DNA of 35,947 nucleotides from an uncultured Verrucomicrobiota bacterium (GTDB taxonomy: Bacteria > Verrucomicrobiota > Kiritimatiellia > RFP12 > UBA1067), in assembly GCA_946610035.1 (NCBI GenBank), contig CAMOCC010000001.1, positions 1 through 35,947 on the forward strand. The letters run 5' to 3'. Position 1 is the first letter of the stretch, and each line of letters begins with the position of its first letter. Under the pieces are notes generated by a model that saw only the letters and a list, made by a program, of their open reading frames with translations, was not told the DNA's origin and did no database searches. The position numbers and the translations under genes are program-made. Shown piece after piece: positions 16,280-25,219 of this stretch.

Positions 16280-18121
16280 ATGCACAACTACACCTATGCG
16301 GCATCTTCCATGGTGGCGATTCTTGTCCACCTGATATTCAACTACAACCTGATGTTCAGGGGCAAGTTTGAAACGCTCCACGGCATCAGATACAGGCGCT
16401 TTCTGTTCGGCATACTCGCCTTCTTCGTAACGGATGCCGCATGGGGGGTGTTCGCCGGTCTTGGCTGGATTGCGCCGTGGTATGTTGATACGCTTTTCTA
16501 CTTCATCTCGTTGTCCGCAGCCGTGTTCCTGTGGAGCCGTTTCATATCTGAGTACCTTGGCTTCGACAAGGCGACCGAGCGATTCCTGGACCTGTGCGCG
16601 AGTTCTTTTGTGGCGTTCAACATCGCCGCGTCCGTGTCCAATCCGTTCACCGGGAACTTCTTCTATTTCGACGCCCTTGGCGAATACAAGGAGGGCTGGA
16701 TGCGCGACGTTTCGTTCTATCTCCTTGTCGCCTTCAATGTTGTTGCGGGCCTGTTCGCGCTCGTTAACGGGATGCGCAGCAAGGATAACGACCGCAGGAA
16801 GAGCATCATGGTATTCATGTGCTGCTTCACGGTGTCGGTGACTGTCGTCATGCAGGTGGCGTGGGTTGCCTCTCCGTTCACGACATTCGGCTACCTCATC
16901 GGAAGCTGCTTCTTCAACGTGTTCGTCGTGCAGGACGAGCAGGCGGCGAAGCACGTGGCCGAGCTTGAGGACGCGCTGGGGCGCGTCCGCGCCGCCGAAA
17001 AGTCCAGAAGCCTCTTTTTCAGCACCGTCAGCCATGACATACGTACGGCGCTAAACGCAATAGTCGGTTTTTCGGAGATGCTCAACAACGGGTTTGACTC
17101 CAAGGAGGAGCACAAGCTTGCCGTGAACTCGATAATGATGAGCAGCAGAATGCTCATGCAGCTCGTCAACGACATTCTCGACCTCTCCAAGCTCGAGTCG
17201 GGCCGCATGGAGATATCGGTCGAGGCGACGGACGTCGTGGAGCTTGCGAGGGATGTCGTGGCTTCCTTTGGCGCGACGCATCAGAAGCCCGGGCTGGAGT
17301 TCCGCTACCGTGTCTCAGGCCTGACGAACCGCATCATGGTCGATCCGCACAGGCTTAGGCAGATAGCGTTCAACTTCATGGGCAACGCCGTCAAGTTCAC
17401 GAAGAAGGGCTTTATAGAGCTGGGCGCGTCATTCGAGAACGGCATGCTGCGGATGTCCGTCAGGGACACCGGCTGCGGCATAGCCGAGGAGGATGTGAAG
17501 AAACTCGCCAGTCCCTTCGTCCAGGTTGGCGCGGTTTCCTCGAAACGCAAGGGGACGGGGCTCGGCCTCCACATCTGCCGGATGCTCGCTCGCGCCATGG
17601 GAGGGGAGATGACGATAGAGTCCGAGCTTGGGAAAGGCTCGACGTTCTCCGTCACGGTGCCGTGCGCGATTGTGGAGGGGAACTCGGCAGACGGTGCGGG
17701 AGGGACAAGCGTGCCTGGCGGGGTTGCTTCCGTCTCGTCATCTTCGTCTGTCCCGAAAGCCTCCTCCACGCGCATTCTCGTGGCTGACGATACGAAGATC
17801 AACCAGCTTGTGCTGAAGGTGATGTTCGCCAGGCTGGGCGTTGGGGAAGTAGTCTTCGCGGACAACGGTAAAGAGGCTCTGGAAATCCTGACCGCCCACG
17901 ACGCGCCGAGGTTCGACCTCGTTCTTACCGACGCGTGGATGCCGGAAATGACCGGCATGCAGCTTGTCGAGGCGATCAGGGGGAACCCCGCCGTCGCGAA
18001 GACGCGCGTCTATCTCTTCACGGCCGACGTGGAGATGAAGGACACCTACGCGGCAGACGGCTTCGACGGCATCGTGCTCAAGCCCGCGAACCTTGAATCC
18101 CTGCGCGCGCTCCTTGCGTAG
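16280..18121 (+). CDS. Membrane-bound hybrid sensor histidine kinase with receiver domain
   Basis: Hydrophobic N-terminal half; SLFFSTVSHDIRTALNAIVGFSEML (H-box); DPHRLRQIAFNFMGNAVKFTKKG (N-box); DTGCGIAEEDV and GTGLGLHICR (G-boxes); receiver RILVADDTKINQ...LVLTDAWMPEMTG...VLKPAN. GGGAGG SD. Confidence 0.92.
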   Translation: MHNYTYAASSMVAILVHLIFNYNLMFRGKFETLHGIRYRRFLFGILAFFVTDAAWGVFAGLGWIAPWYVDTLFYFISLSAAVFLWSRFISEYLGFDKATERFLDLCASSFVAFNIAASVSNPFTGNFFYFDALGEYKEGWMRDVSFYLLVAFNVVAGLFALVNGMRSKDNDRRKSIMVFMCCFTVSVTVVMQVAWVASPFTTFGYLIGSCFFNVFVVQDEQAAKHVAELEDALGRVRAAEKSRSLFFSTVSHDIRTALNAIVGFSEMLNNGFDSKEEHKLAVNSIMMSSRMLMQLVNDILDLSKLESGRMEISVEATDVVELARDVVASFGATHQKPGLEFRYRVSGLTNRIMVDPHRLRQIAFNFMGNAVKFTKKGFIELGASFENGMLRMSVRDTGCGIAEEDVKKLASPFVQVGAVSSKRKGTGLGLHICRMLARAMGGEMTIESELGKGSTFSVTVPCAIVEGNSADGAGGTSVPGGVASVSSSSSVPKASSTRILVADDTKINQLVLKVMFARLGVGEVVFADNGKEALEILTAHDAPRFDLVLTDAWMPEMTGMQLVEAIRGNPAVAKTRVYLFTADVEMKDTYAADGFDGIVLKPANLESLRALLA

Positions 18122-18181
18122 GGATGTGGGCGCCATTGATAGCGACAGCTCTGTGGATTCATGGGATTGCGTCAGTGTCCG

Positions 18182-18574
18182 CTACGGCCAGATGATGGTG
18201 ATGTTTGATTCGGCGCCCGCCGGGATCGTCGCCTTGATTCGGCTTAGGAGTCCGCGCCAGTCGTTTCCTGAATCAACGAGTTCGCCGTCCGCCGTCCGGA
18301 CGCTGTAGCGCGTGCCGTCTTCGTCGCACTCGATCTCGATGCGTTCCTCCATGGCGTCGCCGAGGGAGAGCAGGAGGATGGCCATCTTGATGGCCGCGGC
18401 GATTTCCTCGTTGTCGTCCTTCTGCTCTTCTTCGGTTTCCAGAACACGTGCATACGGCAGGTGGAAGTCCACCCGCCGCTTTTCGTCGTCCCAGCGCCAG
18501 ACGAAGAAGAGGCTTTGTATTCCATGCCCTTGCAGCAAGGCCGAGGCGGCCTTGCCACATCGAATCACAGCCAA
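18182..18574 (-). CDS. Hypothetical acidic protein, 130 aa
   Basis: Open minus-strand frame in a gap between plus-strand genes; plausible composition (FFVWRWDDEKRRVDFHLPYARVLETEEEQ...). TTG or GTG start. Confidence 0.5.
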   Translation of the reverse strand: MAVIRCGKAASALLQGHGIQSLFFVWRWDDEKRRVDFHLPYARVLETEEEQKDDNEEIAAAIKMAILLLSLGDAMEERIEIECDEDGTRYSVRTADGELVDSGNDWRGLLSRIKATIPAGAESNITIIWP

Positions 18575-18580
18575 CTACCC

Positions 18581-18622
18581 CGTATTTTTCCCGCCCCTTT
18601 CCTGTAAACTAAAAAAAATACG
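18581..18622. repeat. 9-bp perfect inverted repeat in divergent intergenic region
   Basis: CGTATTTTT (18581-18589) / AAAAATACG (18614-18622). Confidence 0.5.
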
Positions 18623-18672
18623 CCCGGACGTGCCTATATGTGATATACTATTCCCCAAAGGAGATAATAGCA

Positions 18673-19626
18673 ATGACAAAAGCCATGTTCGCTGCAGTGT
18701 CCGTTTCCGTCGCGCTCGCCTGCGCGGCGCATCCCAACGACTACAAGGCCGATGTGTCGACGCCGGAGAAGAAGGCCGCCGTGCAGGAGGCCCTCTGGCA
18801 GCACGACACCTCTCGCGACGTGGTGATATGGCCGGCCGACCGCCTGGGCGAGGGCGCGGTGGAGAACCCCTACTCCTTCGGCGACTGGGAGCTCAAGGAG
18901 AAGAACGTCATCGTAGTCAAGATGCGCAACCCGCAGTTCACCTTCTTCCCGGCGGACGAGGCGGGGGCGCGTCCGTGCGTCGTCGTATTCCCCGGCGGCG
19001 GCTACCGCCAGCTCGGCTGGAACAAGGAGGGCACCGAGGTCGCCGAGTGGCTCAACACGATCGGCTTCTCCGCGGCCGTACTCCTCTACCGCACCGACGA
19101 CCGCGACGGGGCGCTCGCCGACGCACAGCGCACGATCGGGCTTTTGAGGCGTGACGCCGCGAAGTACAACATCGACCCGAAGCGCGTCGGCGTCATCGGC
19201 TTCTCTGCCGGCGCGAACCTCGCCGTGCGCACCTCCACCAACTGGCGCAAGCGCATCTACGAGCGCGTGGACGACGCGGACGACCAGCCCTGCCGCCCCG
19301 ACTTCATGATGCCGATCTACCCGTGGGACTTGAGGCCGAAAGGTCCGGACGGCAAGTGGACCGGGATGAAGCTCGACGCGAAGTACCCGGTCGACTCGGA
19401 GACGCCCCCCGCCTTCATCGCGCAGTCCATTGACGACTTCTGCCAGATCGAGACCGCGACCTCGCTCGACCTCGCGCTCAGGCGCGCGGGCGTCGCATCC
19501 GAGCTGCACATCTACCAGAACGGCGGACACGGCTACGGCCTCAGGCGCCTCGGGCGCCTGACCGACACCTGGAGCTGCGAGGCCGTCGGCTGGCTCGCCA
19601 GGTTCGCCGATCCCGTCGCGCGCTGA
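18673..19626 (+). CDS. Secreted alpha/beta hydrolase, esterase/acetyl-esterase-like
   Basis: AAAGGAG SD before ATG 18673; signal peptide; VVFPGGGYRQLGW (oxyanion HGGG-like); VGVIGFSAGANLAVR (GxSxG); C-terminal GGHGYG. Confidence 0.85.
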   Translation: MTKAMFAAVSVSVALACAAHPNDYKADVSTPEKKAAVQEALWQHDTSRDVVIWPADRLGEGAVENPYSFGDWELKEKNVIVVKMRNPQFTFFPADEAGARPCVVVFPGGGYRQLGWNKEGTEVAEWLNTIGFSAAVLLYRTDDRDGALADAQRTIGLLRRDAAKYNIDPKRVGVIGFSAGANLAVRTSTNWRKRIYERVDDADDQPCRPDFMMPIYPWDLRPKGPDGKWTGMKLDAKYPVDSETPPAFIAQSIDDFCQIETATSLDLALRRAGVASELHIYQNGGHGYGLRRLGRLTDTWSCEAVGWLARFADPVAR

Positions 19627-19642
19627 GTCCATTTCCGATGGG

Positions 19643-21343
19643 ATGCATTTCATGAGCGAAACGACATCGTTGGCCGGAATGATACTGAAGCGCTCGGGGA
19701 TATACTCCGACGAGCAGCTTCAGCGCATCGCGGACCACCGCGCCGAGAACCCCGGCATGGGGCTTGCCGAGGCCGTCGTCAAGTTCGGCGGCGCGAAGGA
19801 GGGGGAGTTCCTGAAGGCCGTCGGCGGCGTGCTGGGGCTGGAGGTCGTGGACCTCGAGCGCCAGCAGCCGAATCCGGACGCCCTCACGAAGCTGCCCGCA
19901 AGCGCGGTGTACCAGTACAACGTGCTGCCGTTCAGGACCGACGGCTCGTCCGTCTCGGTCGTGTCGTCGGATCCGTTCGACACGACCGCCGCGGACGGGC
20001 TGAGGCTCATCGCCGGATGCCCCGTGAAGACGCTCCTCGCGCCGAAGGAGGAGGTCGAGAAGGCCGTCAAGAAGTACTACGGCGTGGGCGCGGACGCGAT
20101 CGAGAAGATGATCGAGGACGGGCGCTACTCCGTGGACGAGGACATCGGCGCGATGACGAAGATCGACGTGAACGAGATGGGCGAGGAGGCGTCCATCGTC
20201 CGTTTCGTCAACCAGATCATCGCCGAGGCCGACCGCCAGGGCGCGACCGACATCCACATCGAGCCGCAGGAGACGGAGCTAAGGATCCGCTACCGCATCG
20301 ACGGCATGCTCCACAAGGTGGACGTCCCGCCGCAGCTGAACAGGCTCAAGTCGGCGATCATCTCGCGAATCAAGGTCATGGCGAACCTCGACATCGCGGA
20401 GAAGCGCCTGCCGATGGACGGCCGAATCGGAATCCGCATCGCGGGCCAGGACATCGACATCCGCGTGTCGACGATGCCGGCCGCCTACGGCGAGTCGATT
20501 TCGCTGCGACTCCTGGCAAAGAGCGGCAACTTCGTGAAGATGGCCGACCTCGGGTTCAACGACCGCGACTTCAAGGTGGTGGACAAGATCATCCACCGTC
20601 CGAACGGAATCTTCCTCGTGACGGGGCCGACGGGGTCGGGAAAGTCGACGTCGCTCTACTCGTTCCTCCACGAGGTGAACAAGATAGACGTCCGCATCAT
20701 GACCGCCGAGGACCCCATCGAGTACCACATGGCGGGAATCAACCAGGTGCAGATGCAGGCGGACATCGGCATGACCTTCGCGCGCGCGCTGCGCGCCTTC
20801 CTCCGCCAGGACCCGGACATCATCATGGTCGGCGAAATCCGCGACAGGGAGACTGCGGAGATCGCGATCAACGCCTCGCTCACGGGCCACATGGTGTTCT
20901 CGACGCTGCACACGAACGACGCCGCGGGCGCGTTCCCGCGTCTCATAGACATGGGCGTCGAGCCGTTCCTCATCGCGTCCGCCGTCGCGGGCGTGATGGG
21001 TCAGCGACTCTGCCGCCGCCTCTGCCAGAAGTGCATGAAGGAGGTTCCTCTCGACATGAAGTACTACACGCTCGACACGCCGCCCGAGAGGAACACGGTG
21101 TTCGAGCCGAACGGATGCGACGCATGCACGCGCACCGGCTATAAGGGACGCCGTGCGCTCTTCGAGGTGCTTGAGGTGGACGAGGACATTGAAGGCGCGA
21201 TCGTCCGGCGCGAGAACGCGACGCAGATACGCAACCTTTCGCTTTCCAAGGGCATGAAGACGCTCCGCGAGGACGGCTGGGCCAAGGTGTTCAAGGGCGT
21301 AACGTCCGTCAGGGAGATCATGCGCGTCACCGAGGAGCAGTAG
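19643..21343 (+). CDS. GspE/PilB-family secretion or type IV pilus assembly ATPase
   Basis: VTGPTGSGKSTSLYSFLHEVN; IMTAEDPIEYHMAGINQVQMQADIGMTFARALRAFLRQDPDIIMVGEIRDRETAEIAINASLTGHMVFSTLHTNDA; zinc-type cysteines CRRLCQKC...CDAC. Alternative start 19652. Confidence 0.93.
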   Translation: MHFMSETTSLAGMILKRSGIYSDEQLQRIADHRAENPGMGLAEAVVKFGGAKEGEFLKAVGGVLGLEVVDLERQQPNPDALTKLPASAVYQYNVLPFRTDGSSVSVVSSDPFDTTAADGLRLIAGCPVKTLLAPKEEVEKAVKKYYGVGADAIEKMIEDGRYSVDEDIGAMTKIDVNEMGEEASIVRFVNQIIAEADRQGATDIHIEPQETELRIRYRIDGMLHKVDVPPQLNRLKSAIISRIKVMANLDIAEKRLPMDGRIGIRIAGQDIDIRVSTMPAAYGESISLRLLAKSGNFVKMADLGFNDRDFKVVDKIIHRPNGIFLVTGPTGSGKSTSLYSFLHEVNKIDVRIMTAEDPIEYHMAGINQVQMQADIGMTFARALRAFLRQDPDIIMVGEIRDRETAEIAINASLTGHMVFSTLHTNDAAGAFPRLIDMGVEPFLIASAVAGVMGQRLCRRLCQKCMKEVPLDMKYYTLDTPPERNTVFEPNGCDACTRTGYKGRRALFEVLEVDEDIEGAIVRRENATQIRNLSLSKGMKTLREDGWAKVFKGVTSVREIMRVTEEQ

Positions 21344-21429
21344 CGAAGGGATTGTCTGCTGCCGCCTAGCCCACTCGAATAGATATCGAAAGAGCCATTC
21401 GCCGCGTTTTTTTTGAGGAGGCGTGGGGG

Positions 21430-21459
21430 TTGCCAAGACCACGCCGTTTGGTGTATAAT
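21430..21459 (+). promoter_or_regulatory. Sigma-70-type promoter TTGCCA-N18-TATAAT
   Basis: TTGCCA 21430-21435, TATAAT 21454-21459; ATG at 21469. Confidence 0.6.
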
Positions 21460-21468
21460 TATAGCATC

Positions 21469-23133
21469 ATGACTATCCGAGGATTGCTTGAAGGCTGCGC
21501 CATGCGCATTCCGCACTCCGTTGCGATGCGCTGGTGCGAAGACAAGGTTTGGAAGGCCAAGACATGGGAGGAGTTTTGCGTCAACGTGCGCGAGACAGCC
21601 GAAGGCTACGGCACGAGGTTCGGCTTGAGGCCCCGTGAGGAGAACACGGCCATAATCCTCTCCAATCGTCCCGAGTGGATGATCTCGTACCTCGCCCAGG
21701 CGGGCGCGGGCGTGTCGGTCGTCCCCATCGACCCCAAGCTCCACGCCGAGGAGGTGTTCTACATCCTCAACGATGCTGAGGTTTCGGTCGTGACGACGGA
21801 CAAGTCGCACCTGAGGATGTTCCTCGAGATCGCGCCGCGCCTTCCGAAGCTGCGCGGCATTGTGATCGTGGACGGCGTCATCTTCAACGGACAGAAGATC
21901 GGGACCGCGGACGTGGTCGGGTTCAAGTCCCTGTGCATCCGCGACGGCGGCGAGTGGTACGACCAGAACATCGCCCAGCCCGGTGACGTCGCCTCCATCA
22001 TCTACACGTCCGGCACGACCGGCAAGCCCAAGGGCGCGATGCTGACGCACTCGAACTTCCTCCACGACATCGTGGGCTCCCTGCAGTGCTTCGGGGCCAA
22101 GGTCACCGAGCGCGACTCGCTGTTCATAGTGCTGCCGCTCTTCCACGCCTTCTCCTTCACGGCGAACTTCGTCCTGGCGATGGTCGTGGGCGCGCAGATG
22201 TGCTTCATGCAGTCGCTGAGGACCGTGGTCCAGGACATCAAGACGCTGAAGCCCTCCGTCATGATGGCCGTTCCGCTCCTTGCGGAGAAGATCTTCGAGA
22301 AGATCGAGGAGGCCCTTGAGAGCTCCAAGGCGGCGAAGTTCCTCTTCGCGATAGGGCTTCGCGGACCCGTCATGCACATGGTGAAGCTCCGCCTCGGCGG
22401 GCGCCTTCGCTTCATGATCACGGGCGGCGCGCCGTGTCCCCACCACGTCCTCAAGGGCTTCAACAGGATGCACATCCGCTTCCTCGAGGGCTACGGGCTC
22501 ACCGAGTGCTCGCCCGTCGTAAGCGTGTGCGGTCCCGAGGTGGACGCTGTCGGGTCCATCGGCAAGGCGATCCGCGGCATCCAGGTGAGGCTCGGCGACG
22601 CGAACGAGGCCGGGGTCGGCGAGCTGCAGATCAAGGGCCCGATCGTGATGAAGGGCTACTACCACAACGAACCGGCGACGAAGGAGGCGTTCACTGACGA
22701 CGGCTGGTTCAAGACGGGGGACCTCGCCTCCATCGACAAGGACGGGATCATTTCGATTCGCGGACGCAAGAAGGCCCTCATCGTGAACCGCGAGGGGAAG
22801 AACATCTACCCCGAGGAGGTCGAGAACTGCATCGCGAAGGAGCCGTCGGTGGCGGACATCATCGTCATCGGCTACACCGAGGGCGGAGTCCCCGGCGAGC
22901 GCGTCGGCGCGATAGTCCATCCGAACGAGGACTGGTTCAAGGAGCGCAACGGCGGCCGGCTCCCTCCGTGGGAGGAGGTGGAAAAGACCACGATAAAGGC
23001 CGTCCAGACGCAGTGCGCGGAGCTGGCGGACTACAAGCGCGTGCGCAAGGTCGTCGTCTACAAGGACCCTCTCGAGCGCACGAGCGTGGGGAAGGTCCGC
23101 CGCGTGAAGTACCAGGGGAAGTTGGACGAGTGA
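21469..23133 (+). CDS. AMP-dependent acyl-CoA synthetase/ligase
   Basis: IIYTSGTTGKPKGAMLTHSNF; FLEGYGLTECSPVVSV; GWFKTGDLASIDKDGIISIRGRKKALIVNREGKNIYPEEVE. Start moved to ATG 21469, downstream of the -10. Confidence 0.9.
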   Translation: MTIRGLLEGCAMRIPHSVAMRWCEDKVWKAKTWEEFCVNVRETAEGYGTRFGLRPREENTAIILSNRPEWMISYLAQAGAGVSVVPIDPKLHAEEVFYILNDAEVSVVTTDKSHLRMFLEIAPRLPKLRGIVIVDGVIFNGQKIGTADVVGFKSLCIRDGGEWYDQNIAQPGDVASIIYTSGTTGKPKGAMLTHSNFLHDIVGSLQCFGAKVTERDSLFIVLPLFHAFSFTANFVLAMVVGAQMCFMQSLRTVVQDIKTLKPSVMMAVPLLAEKIFEKIEEALESSKAAKFLFAIGLRGPVMHMVKLRLGGRLRFMITGGAPCPHHVLKGFNRMHIRFLEGYGLTECSPVVSVCGPEVDAVGSIGKAIRGIQVRLGDANEAGVGELQIKGPIVMKGYYHNEPATKEAFTDDGWFKTGDLASIDKDGIISIRGRKKALIVNREGKNIYPEEVENCIAKEPSVADIIVIGYTEGGVPGERVGAIVHPNEDWFKERNGGRLPPWEEVEKTTIKAVQTQCAELADYKRVRKVVVYKDPLERTSVGKVRRVKYQGKLDE

Positions 23134-24074
23134 ACCGGTATCTCATCTGGCTGAACTGGCCCGAGAAGTGCTTCCGCGTCGACGCGGAGGCGCTTCGGTA
23201 TTTGAAGGGGCTTGTCGGGAGGAGCGGCGAGGTCGTGTCCGTCCGCTCCGAGCGCGCGTTCCTGCGCGAACTGCCGCGCGCGACGCACGCCGTTGTGTGG
23301 CATTTCCGGAGGGAGTGGTACGCGCTCGCCCCAAGGCTCGTGCTCCTTGCGACGCCGGGTGCGGGGCGCGAGCTCGTGTCGCGCGAAGCGCCGGCGGGCG
23401 TGAAGGTGCATTTCGGCGGATACCACGGGGCGATGATCTCGGAGTCGGTCGCGGGCTTCATCCTCGCGTGGGCGAGGGGGTTCTTCCGTCCGGAACTCGG
23501 GACGGAGGGTCCGTGGCGCGCGACGTGGCCGAGGGTTGCGCTTGGGGACAAGTGCTTCCGCGTCGCGGGGACGAGCGCGGTCGTCGCAGGGTTCGGCAGG
23601 ATCGGGCGTGCGATAGGCGCCAAGCTCGAAGCGCTGGGTGTCGAGGTGCGGGGGTTCGGAAGGTCGAACGTCAAAGACCTCCCCGAGGCGGCGAAGACGG
23701 CGGACTGGTTTGTGATGGCACTGCCGGGCGACACGGGGACGGACGGCTTCCTCGACGCGAGGCTCCTGTCGAAGCTGCCGAGGAGGTGCGTCGTCGTCAA
23801 CATCGGGCGCGGCAACGCAGTGGACGAGGAGGCGCTCCTGAAGGCTCTCAGGACCGGGCGTATTGCTGGCGCGTACCTCGACGTGTTCCGAAACGAGCCG
23901 GGTCCGCTGTCGCGAATGGAAAATGGAGAATGTAAAATGGCAGATGAGGGGATATTGGGGCGAGACCCCGTCGATCTGCCGTGGAATCTTGTGAAAACGC
24001 CTCATTCTTCAGCATTTTCCGGTGATTATCTCAAAATGTGCTTCAAGGAGCTGAAAGATGAAGGGCTCGTTTGA
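23130..24074 (+). CDS. D-isomer-specific 2-hydroxyacid dehydrogenase
   Basis: GTG start overlapping the upstream stop (GTGA). VAGFGRIGRAIGAKLEALGVEVRGFGRS; VVVNIGRGNAVDEEALLKALRTGRIAGAYLDVFRNEP; TPHSSA. Confidence 0.85.
   Translation: MNRYLIWLNWPEKCFRVDAEALRYLKGLVGRSGEVVSVRSERAFLRELPRATHAVVWHFRREWYALAPRLVLLATPGAGRELVSREAPAGVKVHFGGYHGAMISESVAGFILAWARGFFRPELGTEGPWRATWPRVALGDKCFRVAGTSAVVAGFGRIGRAIGAKLEALGVEVRGFGRSNVKDLPEAAKTADWFVMALPGDTGTDGFLDARLLSKLPRRCVVVNIGRGNAVDEEALLKALRTGRIAGAYLDVFRNEPGPLSRMENGECKMADEGILGRDPVDLPWNLVKTPHSSAFSGDYLKMCFKELKDEGLV
23915..23949 (+). repeat. Heptameric short tandem repeat tract inside dehydrogenase gene
   Basis: AATGGAA AATGGAG AATGTAA AATGGCA GATGAGG; encodes MENGECKMADEG. 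Confidence 0.75.
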
Positions 24075-24492
24075 TGTAAAGTCCGTCGAAGAGACGTGGG
24101 CGCTTGCGCGCGAATTCGCGAAGGAGCTGAAGCCGGGGGACGTCGTGTGTCTGGAGGGCGACCTCGGCGCGGGCAAGACGACGTTCACGCAGGGGCTCGC
24201 CGCCGCGCTGGGCGTGAGGGGCCGCGTCACCTCGCCGACGTTCTGCATCGTCCAGGAGCATGAGGGCGGGAATCTGCTCGTCCACATGGACCTCTACCGC
24301 CTCCACGGGGAGGACGACGTGCTGTCCATCGGATGGGAGGACTACCTTGCGAGGGGGGCGATACTGGTGGTGGAGTGGCCGGAGCGGGCGGGGGATCTCG
24401 TGCCGCCCGACGCCCACCATGTGGAGTTCCTCCATACGGGGGAAGAAAATCGTCATATCACCATTGACAAACGCACACAAGAAAGAGTATAA
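24058..24492 (+). CDS. tsaE: tRNA threonylcarbamoyladenosine biosynthesis ATPase TsaE
   Basis: LEGDLGAGKTTFTQGLAAALGVRGRVTSPTFCIVQEH...LVHMDLYRLHGEDD...VVEWPER. Confidence 0.92.
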   Translation: MKGSFDVKSVEETWALAREFAKELKPGDVVCLEGDLGAGKTTFTQGLAAALGVRGRVTSPTFCIVQEHEGGNLLVHMDLYRLHGEDDVLSIGWEDYLARGAILVVEWPERAGDLVPPDAHHVEFLHTGEENRHITIDKRTQERV

Positions 24493-24493
24493 T
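24464..24493 (+). promoter_or_regulatory. Consensus sigma-70-type promoter TTGACA-N18-TATAAT
   Basis: TTGACA 24464-24469, TATAAT 24488-24493, inside the 3' end of tsaE; ATG of next gene at 24502. Confidence 0.75.
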
Positions 24494-24501
24494 TTTGCCG
24501 T

Positions 24502-25185
24502 ATGGGTAAATTGTCCCTTAGAATAGTTTGCGTTTCGCTCCTGTGCAGTGCGCTGTGCGGGTGCGAGACTTTGACGTCGATCAGGCACGGGATCTTCGGC
24601 GAGCCGGAGGATCCCATCGATACGACCGCCCTTGCCGTGTATACCGACGACATCCCGCGCGTGAAGCCCGGCGTCGCCCTGATAGTGCAGGTCAGCGTGT
24701 CGGGCCAGCAGAGCCAGAAGATGGACTGCATGGTCGACCAGAACGGCGAGATAACGCTTCCCTACCTCCTCACGGCCCCGGTGAAGTGCAACGGCCTCAC
24801 GCTGGATGCGCTGCGCCTGAAGCTCGTGAAGACGTATCAGGAGTTCATCAAGGAGCCGCAGGTCATGGTGTACTTCGCCCAGTTCGATCCCAAGACCGGC
24901 GTCAGCCCCTACGGCACGGTGCTCGTCCTCGGCGAGGTGGTGAGCCCCGGTCCCGTGAACATGCCCTCGACGATGGACCTCACCGTCCTCAAGGTCATCC
25001 AGGCCGCGGGCGGGCTGCGTCCCTTCGCGAACAAGCGCAACGTGCAGGTCACGCGCGGGGAGAAGGACGGCACCTTCGTGAAGACCACCGTCGACCTCGT
25101 CGAGATCGGCGAGGAGGGCAAGGCCTACAAGGATATGAAGCTAAAGGCGGGTGACGTCGTCTACGTCCGCGAGACCTATTGGTAA
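24502..25185 (+). CDS. Polysaccharide export lipoprotein (Wza/SLBB family)
   Basis: Lipobox-like LCSALCGC; VSVSGQQSQKMDCMVDQNGEITLPYL...VLGEVVSPGPVNMPSTMDLTVLKVIQAAGGLRPFANKRNVQVTR. Confidence 0.88.
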   Translation: MGKLSLRIVCVSLLCSALCGCETLTSIRHGIFGEPEDPIDTTALAVYTDDIPRVKPGVALIVQVSVSGQQSQKMDCMVDQNGEITLPYLLTAPVKCNGLTLDALRLKLVKTYQEFIKEPQVMVYFAQFDPKTGVSPYGTVLVLGEVVSPGPVNMPSTMDLTVLKVIQAAGGLRPFANKRNVQVTRGEKDGTFVKTTVDLVEIGEEGKAYKDMKLKAGDVVYVRETYW

Positions 25186-25219
25186 AAACAAGTTTTCTAA
25201 CAAGAAAGGACCAAAAGCG

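Noticed and set aside
16012-16371. 119-aa ORF overlapping the kinase start
   Set aside because: Contains promoter elements within it, has no SD, and overlaps the well-supported kinase N-terminus out of frame.
18312-19154. 280-aa plus-strand ORF spanning the divergent gap
   Set aside because: Runs through the esterase SD/start region in another frame and becomes Arg/Gly-rich; the esterase frame has clear motifs.
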